A stretch of DNA of 64,000 nucleotides from Serratia quinivorans (GTDB lineage: Bacteria; Pseudomonadota; Gammaproteobacteria; Enterobacterales; Enterobacteriaceae), in contig NZ_CAMKGL010000001.1 of assembly GCF_946227985.1 (NCBI RefSeq), positions 868,001-932,000 on the forward strand, given 5' to 3'. The notes under the pieces are model-generated. The model had not been told where the DNA came from. It did not search any database and worked only from the letters and a program-made list of their open reading frames with translations. Position 1 is the stretch's first letter. Every line of letters begins with the position of its first letter. Below are positions 9,558-17,293 of this stretch, one piece after another. A program made the translations under genes and the position numbers.

Positions 9558-10568
9558 ATGAAATTCCTGGTTACAGGCGCGGCAGGGTTTATTGGTTACT
9601 ACACCGCAGAGCGTCTGTTGGCCGCTGGGCATCAGGTTGTCGGTATTGACAACCTGAATGATTATTACGATGTGGGCCTGAAAATGGCTCGTCTCAATCT
9701 GCTGGCGGATAAACCTGCCTTCCAGTTTATTAAGCTGGATTTGGCCGACCGTGAGGGTATGGCGCAGCTGTTTGCCGAGCATAAGTTTCAACGGGTGATT
9801 CACCTTGGTGCACAAGCCGGGGTGCGTTATTCATTGGAAAACCCACTGGCGTATGCAGACTCGAATCTCATCGGGCATTTAAACGTGCTGGAAGGGTGCC
9901 GACATAATAAAGTTGAGCATTTGTTATATGCTTCTTCCAGTTCGGTATATGGCCTGAATCGTAAGCTACCCTTTGCGACCGAAGATTCTGTTGATCACCC
10001 GATATCTTTGTATGCGGCAACCAAAAAAGCCAATGAGCTGATGTCGCACAGCTACTCCCATTTATATGGTCTTCCTACCACCGGGCTGCGTTTCTTTACC
10101 GTTTATGGCCCGTGGGGGCGTCCGGATATGGCGCTGTTTAAATTTACCAAGGCCATATTGGCGGGTGAAAGCATCGATGTATATAACCACGGTGAGATGC
10201 ACCGTGACTTTACTTACATCGACGATATCGCTGAGGCTATTGTTCGGTTGCAGGCGATTATTCCGCAGCCAAATGCAGCATGGACGGTTGAGCAGGGTTC
10301 TCCGGCAAGCAGCTCTGCGCCATACCATGTCTATAATATCGGCAACAGTAATCCGGTGAAGTTGATGGAATACATCAGCGCATTGGAGCAGGCTCTGGGG
10401 ATTGAGGCGCGTAAGAATATGTTGCCGATGCAACCTGGCGACGTGTTGGATACCAGTGCCGATACTGCGGAGCTTTATCGTGTTATTGGCTTCAAGCCTG
10501 AAACCGGCGTTGAAGAAGGTGTGAAACGCTTTGTTGAATGGTATAAGTCTTTTTATAAAGTTCAGTAA
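9558..10568 (+). CDS. uge: UDP-glucuronate 4-epimerase (extended SDR family)
   Basis: A 336-residue NAD-dependent epimerase. It has the N-terminal GAAGFIG cofactor motif (residues 7-13), a catalytic Tyr152-x3-Lys in YAATK, an SSSVYG segment and the uronate-epimerase-like FRGT-type region RFFTVYGPWGRPDM. It starts 9 bp after ugd, and the pairing with UDP-glucose dehydrogenase supports UDP-glucuronate as substrate, giving UDP-galacturonate for LPS core or another surface glycan. The symbol follows the Klebsiella Uge usage; related enzymes are called LpsL, Gla or WbnF. Confidence 0.88.
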   Translation: MKFLVTGAAGFIGYYTAERLLAAGHQVVGIDNLNDYYDVGLKMARLNLLADKPAFQFIKLDLADREGMAQLFAEHKFQRVIHLGAQAGVRYSLENPLAYADSNLIGHLNVLEGCRHNKVEHLLYASSSSVYGLNRKLPFATEDSVDHPISLYAATKKANELMSHSYSHLYGLPTTGLRFFTVYGPWGRPDMALFKFTKAILAGESIDVYNHGEMHRDFTYIDDIAEAIVRLQAIIPQPNAAWTVEQGSPASSSAPYHVYNIGNSNPVKLMEYISALEQALGIEARKNMLPMQPGDVLDTSADTAELYRVIGFKPETGVEEGVKRFVEWYKSFYKVQ

Positions 10569-10590
10569 TTGAGCAGTGCGTAAATGCTAT

Positions 10591-10613
10591 AAGGGGCCAA
10601 GGCCCCTTTTTTT
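10591..10613 (+). terminator. Rho-independent terminator of the galU-ugd-uge operon
   Basis: The stem AAGGGGCC / GGCCCCTT is closed almost without a loop and followed by a run of seven Ts. It lies 22 bp after the epimerase stop. Confidence 0.9.
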
Positions 10614-10740
10614 ATGCTTTGCTAAAGTCAGTAAAGGTCAGAAAGCCGAGAGGCAAGACCAATGAGGTAGAAGGTTACCTACATAGGATAATTACGCAAA
10701 GCCTGACTTGGATTCTACTACTTCTGAAAATAAGCATAAC

Positions 10741-10767
10741 AAAAAGGCTCCCAAGGGAGCCTTTTTA
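10741..10767 (-). terminator. Rho-independent terminator of hns
   Basis: AAAAAGGCTCCC / GGGAGCCTTTTT forms a symmetrical hairpin with A and T tracts on both sides, so it can act in both directions. It lies 18 bp past the hns stop on the minus strand. The 127 bp between it and the operon terminator at 10591 show nothing recognisable. Confidence 0.88.
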
Positions 10768-10785
10768 ACTTGCAGCGGAATGCTA

Positions 10786-11193
10786 TTACAGCAGGAAATC
10801 GTCCAGAGATTTACCTTGCTCTTCGATAGCTTTCTTAATCACTGCTGGGGTACGGCCCTGGCCAGTCCAGGTTTTCAGTTCGCCGTTTTCGTCTTTATAT
10901 TGGTATTTAGCCGGACGTGCTGCACGTTTAGCTTTACCTGCGGCTTTAGTTGCAGCCATAGTTTGCAGCAGTTCATTAGGATCAATACCGTCAGCAATCA
11001 GCATTTCACGATATTGCTGCAGTTTACGGGTGCGTTCTTCAACTTCTGCTTGAGCCTGGCTGTCTTCTTCGCGACGTTCGTTCACAACAACTTCCAGTTT
11101 TTCAAGCATTTCTTCCAGCGTTTCCAGGCTGCATTCTCTTGCCTGTGCGCGTAGAGTACGGATGTTGTTCAAAATCTTTAATGCTTCGCTCAT
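10786..11193 (-). CDS. hns: H-NS nucleoid-structuring global repressor
   Basis: A 135-residue protein. The N-terminal coiled-coil oligomerisation region spans about 1-80 ([19 protein letters not shown]). The C-terminal DNA-binding domain (about 90-135) has the core TWTGQGRTP, with the AT-hook-like Gln112-Gly113-Arg114 inserted into the minor groove. It silences AT-rich, often horizontally acquired DNA and bends promoters. It is monocistronic, with its own promoter at 11235-11263 and terminator at 10741, and is flanked by tdk as in E. coli. Confidence 0.98.
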   Translation of the reverse strand: MSEALKILNNIRTLRAQARECSLETLEEMLEKLEVVVNERREEDSQAQAEVEERTRKLQQYREMLIADGIDPNELLQTMAATKAAGKAKRAARPAKYQYKDENGELKTWTGQGRTPAVIKKAIEEQGKSLDDFLL

Positions 11194-11234
11194 TGTCCTA
11201 GTCTCAAATTATATTGGTGGGGGGCGTCTGGATA

Positions 11235-11263
11235 ATAATAGAGTGCTCTTTTCTTTTCTGCAA
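11235..11263 (-). promoter_or_regulatory. Promoter of hns
   Basis: On the minus strand, -35 TTGCAG (11258-11263), a 17-bp spacer and -10 TATTAT (11235-11240) lie about 40 bp before the ATG. They are followed by a short leader and an AGGA ribosome-binding sequence. Confidence 0.7.
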
Positions 11264-11838
11264 TAGCCAAATTGAAAAGGAAGGCTCAAATTTACCTTTT
11301 AAAACACTAAACCAGAACCCTCTGGCTAATATAGGCAGGGGAGATAAGTATTACAACCGTCATTTTTAAGTCAAATTTTCAACAGCGGCGGTATGTCTGC
11401 TATGCCGCAATAGCATTCATGGCTAAGTTATAATTGTGTTTTATATCAATATTACGTCGAATTCTGTGGGTTAAATCACGCGCCCAAGTATGCAAACACT
11501 GTAAACAATGGGGGTATACGCGTAAAGATAACGTCAAGAACTGTACCCAGGCTGTTTTATGTCATTAAATACTCTGGCATGGCGCTAAGTCGTGTTAATA
11601 GATTTAATTCCACCCCGGCTCGGGGCCGCTGGGGCTTTACTGTGTTGGCGCAATCATTCATAACCATTAATGCCGGACGCTAATCATTAGCAGTAATTAA
11701 ATGTGATGCCAGACAGGAGTTACCCTGTAAATAGATGTAAAGGCACGTCGTGCAGAAAACGGAATGTTTCACTTGAAAGTTGGCATTCGTTTTGCGGGAT
11801 GTTGATTAACCCAGAGGCGTGAGCAGGCTGGCAGGTTA
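11264..11838. other. Long divergent intergenic region between hns and tdk
   Basis: About 575 bp without a convincing gene. It is AT-rich near hns, with A/T tracts around 11280-11470 suited to H-NS or FIS binding (autoregulation is known for E. coli hns). It also holds a GC-rich patch, CCCCGGCTCGGGGCC, near 11610. The small open frame at 11720-11902 on the minus strand overlaps the tdk promoter and has no recognisable features. Confidence 0.5.
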
Positions 11839-11847
11839 TGGTACACT
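11839..11847 (+). promoter_or_regulatory. Candidate extended -10 promoter of tdk
   Basis: TGGTACACT carries the TGn extension and a -10 TACACT at 11842-11847, 54 bp upstream of the tdk ATG. No strong -35 is present. It is a pattern-based call. Confidence 0.45.
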
Positions 11848-11900
11848 TTGCCTCTGAATCAACCTTTGAATATTTCTTATACCATTGGAGTTGCAGGCCC

Positions 11901-12485
11901 ATGGCTCAACTTTATTTTTATTACTCTGCTATGAACGCAGGGAAATCTACCGCGCTGTTGCAATCTTCATATAATTATCAAGAGCGTGGTATGCGTACGC
12001 TGGTGTTTACCGCCGAAATAGATCATCGTTTTGGTGTCGGTAAGGTCAGCTCGCGAATCGGGCTGTCGTCACAGGCGCAGCTCTATAATAATGAGTCGAT
12101 GCTCTATGCGATGATTGCACAGGAACATCAACAGCAACCGGTACATTGCGTGTTGTTGGATGAAAGCCAGTTCCTGACGAAACAGCAGGTTGAGCAATTG
12201 TGCGAAGTCGTCGACCAGCTGGATATCCCTGTTCTGTGCTATGGCTTGCGCACCGACTTCCTGGGTGAACTGTTTATTGGCAGCCAATACTTGCTGGCCT
12301 GGGCAGACAAACTGGTAGAGTTGAAAACTATCTGCCATTGCGGCCGCAAGGCCAATATGGTGCTACGGCTGGATGAAAGCGGGCAGGCTATGCATGCCGG
12401 TGAGCAGGTAGTGATAGGGGGGAACGAGAGCTACGTCTCCGTTTGCCGCAAGCATTACAAGGAAGCCATACAGGCACTGGAGTAG
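11901..12485 (+). CDS. tdk: Thymidine kinase (type II)
   Basis: A 194-residue thymidine kinase salvaging thymidine to dTMP with ATP. The P-loop is SAMNAGKST at residues 9-17, followed by the DESQF Walker-B-like segment. The C-terminal structural zinc site uses cysteines in CHCG and CRKHY. The start is placed at 11901 ([16 protein letters not shown]), not the upstream in-frame ATG at 11838, which falls in the promoter and lacks family similarity. Its terminator carries the 130-bp insertion described at 12591-12720. Confidence 0.96.
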   Translation: MAQLYFYYSAMNAGKSTALLQSSYNYQERGMRTLVFTAEIDHRFGVGKVSSRIGLSSQAQLYNNESMLYAMIAQEHQQQPVHCVLLDESQFLTKQQVEQLCEVVDQLDIPVLCYGLRTDFLGELFIGSQYLLAWADKLVELKTICHCGRKANMVLRLDESGQAMHAGEQVVIGGNESYVSVCRKHYKEAIQALE

Positions 12486-12570
12486 CGTTTAGAACGCCGC
12501 AGGAAGCCTTGTGGCGTGTTTGAGCGCTATTGCGCACTCAGGTAGGTACTGGCCAACGTGACACATAAAA

Positions 12571-12590
12571 AAACCGCCTTTCGGCGGTTT
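12571..12590. terminator. Left copy of the duplicated tdk/adhE terminator hairpin
   Basis: A perfect stem of AAACCGCC with GGCGGTTT closes a TTTC loop. For adhE transcripts (minus strand) it is followed by a seven-T tract. For tdk transcripts only TTT follows, before the inserted element begins. It is identical base for base to 12721-12740. Confidence 0.9.
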
Positions 12591-12720
12591 CAGACTACTG
12601 GCAAAGCCCGTTATTAGGGAGAGCGTGCCGAAGGGGTCGTAGCGGCTTGCCCGCCGGAGTGCCCCTCGGTGCGCTAGGCCCGGGTATCTCGGATTCAAAG
12701 ACAACTTTGTCATCAAACTC
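12591..12720. mobile_element. 130-bp terminator-inserted element, copy A
   Basis: A non-coding 130-bp sequence lying exactly between two identical 20-bp terminator hairpins. It differs at only one base (position 11, G here and A there) from the copy at 37399-37528, where the flanking hairpins have a different sequence. Its ends are imperfect inverted repeats: left CAGACTACTGGCAAAG, right read inward GAGTTTGATGACAAAG. The interior can form a long stem, with CCGAAGGGG at 12628-12636 against CCCCTCGG at 12662-12669. It carries no open reading frame of note, so it would need a transposase in trans. It is not ERIC-like by eye. The family name is unknown to me. Confidence 0.85.
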
Positions 12721-12747
12721 AAACCGCCTTTCGGCGGTTTTTTTATT
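12721..12747. terminator. Right copy of the duplicated tdk/adhE terminator hairpin
   Basis: The same 20-bp stem-loop as 12571-12590, followed on the plus strand by a T tract. It is therefore the functional terminator for tdk, reached only after transcription through the element. For adhE it is the first hairpin met, but without a proper U tract. Confidence 0.9.
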
Positions 12748-12761
12748 GGTTCAATGAACCG

Positions 12762-15434
12762 TTATTTTTTGGACTTTTTTTCGGTTTTGGCCACCGCGGG
12801 AGCGACCAAAACCTCTTCATCTTCCGCTTCACTAAACTTACGGCCGTAGAAGGTATCCAGCATGATTTGCTTGAGTTCGGCAATCAGCGGATAACGCGGG
12901 TTGGCACCGGTACATTGGTCGTCAAAGGCGTCTTCAGACAGTTTGTCGACTTTCGCCAGGAAATCGGCTTCTGTCACACCGGCTTCACGGATTGATGCCG
13001 GGATGCCCAGTTCAGCTTTAATCTCGTCCAGCCAGGTCAGCAACTTCTCGATTTTCTGCGCGGTACGGTCACCCGGAGCGCCCAGACCGAGGTGGTCAGC
13101 GATTTCAGCGTAGCGGCGACGAGCCTGTGGGCGGTCGTACTGGCTGAAGGCCGTTTGCTTGGTTGGGTTGTCGTTCGCGTTATAGCGAATAACGTTGGAG
13201 ATCAGCATGGCGTTGGCCAGGCCGTGCGGGATGTGGAACTCAGAACCCAGTTTGTGGGCCATTGAGTGGCAAACCCCCAGGAAGGCGTTGGCGAAAGCGA
13301 TGCCGGCGATGGTCGCGGCATTGTGCACGCGCTCACGGGCGACCGGGTTCTTGGCACCTTCTTTATAGCTGGCTGGCAGATACTCTTTCAGCAGTTTCAA
13401 CGCTTGCAGCGCCTGGCCATCAGAGTATTCGTTCGCCAGTACTGAAACGTAAGCTTCCAGTGCGTGAGTCACCGCATCCAGGCCGCCAAAGGCGCACAGG
13501 GATTTTGGCATGTTCATCACCAGGTTGGCGTCAACAATGGCCATATCCGGGGTCAGGGCGTAATCCGCCAGTGGATATTTCTGGCCGGTCACGTCGTCGG
13601 TCACTACCGCAAACGGTGTCACTTCTGAACCGGTACCTGAGGTGGTGGTCACGGCGATCATTTTCGCTTTGACGCCCATTTTCGGGAACTTGTAGATACG
13701 TTTACGGATATCCATAAAGCGCAGCGCCAGGTCTTCGAAATGGGTTTCAGGATGTTCGTACAGTACCCACATGATCTTCGCCGCATCCATCGGTGAACCA
13801 CCGCCCAGCGCGATAATCACGTCGGGTTTGAAGGAGTTCATTTGCTCAGCGCCTTTACGCACGATGGACAGCGTTGGGTCTGCTTCAACTTCAAAGAACA
13901 CTTCTGTTTCAATGCCGTGAGACTTCAGAACGGAGGTGATCTGGTCTGCATAACCGTTATTGAACAGGTAGCGGTCGGTCACAATGAAGGCGCGTTTTGC
14001 CCCGTCGGTCGCTACTTCTTCCAGCGCGATAGGCAGTGAGCCACGGCGGAAGTAGATTGATTTCGGAAGTTTATGCCACAACATGTTTTCTGCTCGCTTC
14101 GCTACAGTTTTCTTGTTGATCAGGTGTTTTGGACCGACGTTTTCAGAGATGGAGTTACCGCCCCAGGAACCGCAGCCCAGCGTCAGAGACGGAGCGAGTT
14201 TAAAGTTGTACAGGTCACCGATACCACCCTGAGACGCTGGGGTGTTGATCAGGATACGTGCGGTTTTCATCTTGTCGCCGAAGAAGGCAACGCGTTCCGG
14301 CTGGTTATCCTGGTCGGTGTACAGGCAAGAGGTGTGGCCGATACCGCCCATGGCAACCAGTTTTTCCGCTTTGCTGACGGCGTCTGCAAAGTCTTTGGCG
14401 CGATACATGGCCAGCGTAGGCGACAGTTTTTCGTGAGCGAAAGGCTCGGTTTCATCAACCAGTTTCACTTCACCGATCAGCACCTTGGTGCTTGCCGGCA
14501 CTTTGATGCCCGCCATTTCAGCGATTTTCGGTGCAGACTGGCCAACGATAGCTGCGTTCAGGCCGCCGTTTTTCAGGATGATGTCCTGTACGGCTTTCAG
14601 TTCTTTACCCTGCAGCATGTAGCCGCCGTGGGTAGCAAAACGTTCGCGTACTGCATCATAGATGGAGTCAACCACGATGACCGACTGCTCAGAGGCACAA
14701 ATTACGCCGCTGTCGAAGGTTTTAGACATCAGAATTGAGGCGACAACGCGTTTGATGTCCGCAGTTTCGTCAACCACAACCGGGGTGTTACCTGCGCCAA
14801 CGCCGATTGCCGGTTTGCCGGAGCTGTAGGCAGCTTTCACCATGCCTGGGCCACCGGTCGCGAGGATCAGGTTGATGTCAGGGTGGTGCATTAACTGATT
14901 GGACAGTTCCACGGTAGGTTGGTCGATCCAGCCGACGATGTCTTTCGGTGCACCGGCGGCAATCGCGGCCTGCAACACAATATCCGCTGCCTTGTTGGTA
15001 GCGTTTTTCGCACGTGGGTGCGGAGAGAAGATAATGCCGTTACGGGTTTTCAGGCTGATTAATGCTTTGAAAATGGCCGTAGATGTCGGGTTGGTGGTAG
15101 GCACGATACCGCAAATCAGGCCAATAGGCTCTGCAATGGTGATGGTACCGAAAGTATGATCTTCGGCCAGGATGCCGCAGGTTTTTTCATCTTTATAAGC
15201 GTTGTAGATAAACTCTGATGCGAAGTGGTTCTTGATCACTTTATCTTCAACGATCCCCATACCTGACTCTTCAACGGCCAGTTTGGCCAGAGGAATACGG
15301 GCATCGGCAGCGGCGAGGGCAGCAGCGCGGAAAATCTTGTCAACTTGCTCTTGGGTGAAGTTGGCATATTCGCGCTGGGCTTTTTTGACACGTGCAACTA
15401 GCTCGTTCAGTTCAGCGACATTTGTTACAGCCAT
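12762..15434 (-). CDS. adhE: Bifunctional acetaldehyde-CoA / alcohol dehydrogenase
   Basis: An 890-residue fusion. The N-terminal CoA-acylating aldehyde dehydrogenase (about 1-440) has its catalytic cysteine in DSGVICASEQ, near residue 246. The C-terminal iron-dependent alcohol dehydrogenase (about 450-870) has GGGSPMDAAKIMW for NAD and the metal-binding aspartate/histidines in DANLV, HALEAYVS and HSMAHKLGSEFHIPHG. It converts acetyl-CoA to ethanol in two steps, regenerating NAD+ in fermentation, and forms spirosome filaments in relatives. The ribosome-binding sequence AGGAGA is five bases from the ATG. An FNR-like site lies upstream at 15695-15708. Confidence 0.97.
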   Translation of the reverse strand: MAVTNVAELNELVARVKKAQREYANFTQEQVDKIFRAAALAAADARIPLAKLAVEESGMGIVEDKVIKNHFASEFIYNAYKDEKTCGILAEDHTFGTITIAEPIGLICGIVPTTNPTSTAIFKALISLKTRNGIIFSPHPRAKNATNKAADIVLQAAIAAGAPKDIVGWIDQPTVELSNQLMHHPDINLILATGGPGMVKAAYSSGKPAIGVGAGNTPVVVDETADIKRVVASILMSKTFDSGVICASEQSVIVVDSIYDAVRERFATHGGYMLQGKELKAVQDIILKNGGLNAAIVGQSAPKIAEMAGIKVPASTKVLIGEVKLVDETEPFAHEKLSPTLAMYRAKDFADAVSKAEKLVAMGGIGHTSCLYTDQDNQPERVAFFGDKMKTARILINTPASQGGIGDLYNFKLAPSLTLGCGSWGGNSISENVGPKHLINKKTVAKRAENMLWHKLPKSIYFRRGSLPIALEEVATDGAKRAFIVTDRYLFNNGYADQITSVLKSHGIETEVFFEVEADPTLSIVRKGAEQMNSFKPDVIIALGGGSPMDAAKIMWVLYEHPETHFEDLALRFMDIRKRIYKFPKMGVKAKMIAVTTTSGTGSEVTPFAVVTDDVTGQKYPLADYALTPDMAIVDANLVMNMPKSLCAFGGLDAVTHALEAYVSVLANEYSDGQALQALKLLKEYLPASYKEGAKNPVARERVHNAATIAGIAFANAFLGVCHSMAHKLGSEFHIPHGLANAMLISNVIRYNANDNPTKQTAFSQYDRPQARRRYAEIADHLGLGAPGDRTAQKIEKLLTWLDEIKAELGIPASIREAGVTEADFLAKVDKLSEDAFDDQCTGANPRYPLIAELKQIMLDTFYGRKFSEAEDEEVLVAPAVAKTEKKSKK

Positions 15435-15694
15435 AATGCTCTCCTGATAATGTTAAACTCTTTCAGTAAATCAGCCGTGCGAGCAAGTAGTATAGACAGA
15501 TCGGTGGAAAATGCTGTTTTAAAAACAAAGGCTTTCCGCCATTTTTTGCCGCATGCTGCTGATTTGCTTAAAGAGCTTTACCCGATGCTTCAGCAGGAGA
15601 AGACAGCGGGCCGAACAGAGATGCCACTTTTTCCTTAACCTGTTCTACTCCCTGACTACGACTAAGAGCTTAACTACTCTTGGTTAGTGATTTT
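15435..15694 (-). other. adhE leader region
   Basis: This 260-bp stretch upstream of adhE has no gene. E. coli adhE has a long leader that is folded and cut by RNase III, and this length is compatible with that, but no specific structure was assigned. Confidence 0.4.
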
Positions 15695-15708
15695 GTGATT
15701 TAAATCAT
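15695..15708. promoter_or_regulatory. FNR-like palindrome upstream of adhE
   Basis: GTGATTTAAATCAT matches the FNR consensus TTGATnnnnATCAA except for one outer base in each half. It lies in the divergent region between the fermentative gene adhE and the MarC-family gene. The spacing of four rules out a standard CRP site, which needs six. Confidence 0.4.
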
Positions 15709-15958
15709 AAAAAGCGCAAGCTGACACCATTCAGCTTCGGTTTTTGAGAATCATTCTTGATAACTGCGATGTCAGGCACTTTTTCCAACATAAAAAATCA
15801 TAAACCGTACATTGCTTTAACAATAGAGAATTATATTATCGATACGGATCTAAATAGAGATAAATCTCGCCCATGAGCAATGGATTACCCGTGGCAATTC
15901 TATTACATTAGCGCGCGAAGGCAGTGTCACTTTTAGAGCTATTAAAGCGGAGTCATTT
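15709..15958. other. Upstream region of the marC-like gene
   Basis: This 250-bp stretch holds no gene. A G+C-poor run around 15780-15860 probably contains the promoter of the MarC-family gene, but no box stands out. Confidence 0.35.
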
Positions 15959-16603
15959 GTGGGCCAATCTCTGTTGGATTTTTCCGGCTTCATTAAGTTT
16001 TTTGTCGGCCTGTTTGCGCTGGTAAACCCGGTGGGTATTTTGCCGGTGTTTATCAGCATGACCAGCTACCAGGCGGCGGCTGGACGTAATAAAACTAACC
16101 TGACCGCCAACCTGTCGGTTGCCATCATCCTGTGGACCTCGCTGTTTTTGGGGGAGGGGATTTTGCGCATGTTCGGTATCTCTATTGACTCGTTCCGTAT
16201 TGCCGGCGGCATCCTGGTGGTGAGCATTGCCATGTCGATGATCAGCGGCAAGCTGGGTGAGGACAAGCAGAACAAACAGGAAAAATCAGAGAGTGCGATC
16301 CGTGAAAGCATAGGGGTCGTGCCATTGGCACTGCCGCTGATGGCAGGACCGGGCGCTATCAGTTCCACCATTGTCTGGAGCTCCCGTTACCATAGCTGGC
16401 AGAACCTGTTGGGTTTTAGCCTGGCTATCGCGTTGTTTGCCTTTTGCTGCTGGTTGTTGTTCCGGGCCGCGCCTTTACTGGTTCGCTTGTTGGGGCAAAC
16501 CGGCATTAACGTCATTACCCGTATTATGGGGTTGCTGCTGATGGCGTTGGGTATCGAGTTTATCGTGACCGGCATAAAGGCGATATTCCCCGGCTTGTTG
16601 TAA
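15959..16603 (+). CDS. ychE: MarC-family inner membrane protein (YchE)
   Basis: A 214-residue protein with about six hydrophobic membrane segments (GLFALVNPVGILPVFISMT, LSVAIILWTSLFLGEGIL, and so on). It has the conserved NPVG motif and a cytoplasmic loop KLGEDKQNKQEKSE. It begins with GTG at 15959, preceded by CGGAG; this start gives the E. coli YchE length. MarC proteins have no proven transport function despite their name. Position between adhE and oppA matches E. coli. Confidence 0.9.
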   Translation: MGQSLLDFSGFIKFFVGLFALVNPVGILPVFISMTSYQAAAGRNKTNLTANLSVAIILWTSLFLGEGILRMFGISIDSFRIAGGILVVSIAMSMISGKLGEDKQNKQEKSESAIRESIGVVPLALPLMAGPGAISSTIVWSSRYHSWQNLLGFSLAIALFAFCCWLLFRAAPLLVRLLGQTGINVITRIMGLLLMALGIEFIVTGIKAIFPGLL

Positions 16604-17293
16604 TCAGCCGAATGAGTCGCGAATAGGATGATTCGCGGCTCAAATTAATTTTAAAAATATAAACTATTATTAGCTCGCATTAATATAGTGCGAAATATGA
16701 ATGAATTTTCTTCACTTGCACCATTATGTGGCATAAATCTCGGCTTGTTGCTCAATAAAAGCTCTAAGCGTTGTTTTTACCCCTTATCTTCCTCACTTCC
16801 TGCCCTTTTTCACCTCCCGAATATCAAATTTGTTGTTAATTTAATCACATCATTCTGTAGGGCTTGTCTCGCTTTCATCCAGGTGTTATTAGTGATTAAC
16901 CGCACATAAGCAGGTGTTTGTTCTTTGAACGGCGCCTTTGTTAACTGAATGTTTCTTTATCTGGTGTGTGGGTTCGCTGCGTACGGCTTTGATGGTGGTG
17001 TTTTGATTTATAATGATTAAAATCAATAGTTTGAATCACGCCTTTGTTACCCCTCCGTCAGGGTGACAAAACCCGTCTGATGCAATAAAAGAGAATTGCT
17101 TAACATTTCTGTAAAAATTATTGGCTATGGAAATTGCCTTCTGCTAATTTCCGAGCAACTTTCTACGCGTAATTAACAGTATCGCGTCGACAAAGTGGGA
17201 ATGATTTTTGCTGGTGTCTGTTTATTTAGAATTCTTATAAATACTTCACGAATATCGATAAGCAATGCTTGTTGGTGAAAAGGAGCCTCGACC
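16604..17293 (+). other. Long upstream region of the opp operon
   Basis: 690 bp without a convincing gene. An imperfect hairpin at about 16612-16639 (GAGTCGCGAAT with ATTCGCGGCTC) may end the preceding transcript. The small open frame 16688-16909 is AT-rich and shows no family features. A 24-bp dyad occurs at 17003-17026. E. coli also has a long leader before oppA, where the sRNA GcvB acts, but I saw no clear CA-rich GcvB target here. Confidence 0.5.
17003..17026. promoter_or_regulatory. AT-rich 24-bp dyad upstream of oppA1
   Basis: The outer arms TTGATTT and AAATCAA are inverted repeats and the inner part (AAT...ATT) continues the symmetry. The arm spacing does not fit FNR (four) or CRP (six). 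It could bind a dimeric regulator such as Lrp, which controls opp in E. coli. That link is inference. Confidence 0.35.

Noticed and set aside
10614-10740. A polysaccharide JUMPstart/ops element near ugd
   Set aside because: The ops core GGCGGTAG is absent here and in the upstream region of the galU operon.
12591-12720. The 130-bp element as an ERIC or REP sequence
   Set aside because: It lacks the ERIC core as I remember it and is longer than a REP unit; the flanking hairpin duplications also differ from both families. This was judged by eye, not by search.
16688-16909. 73-residue frame upstream of oppA
   Set aside because: It has no ribosome-binding sequence, no recognisable domain and a composition like the surrounding AT-rich intergenic DNA.
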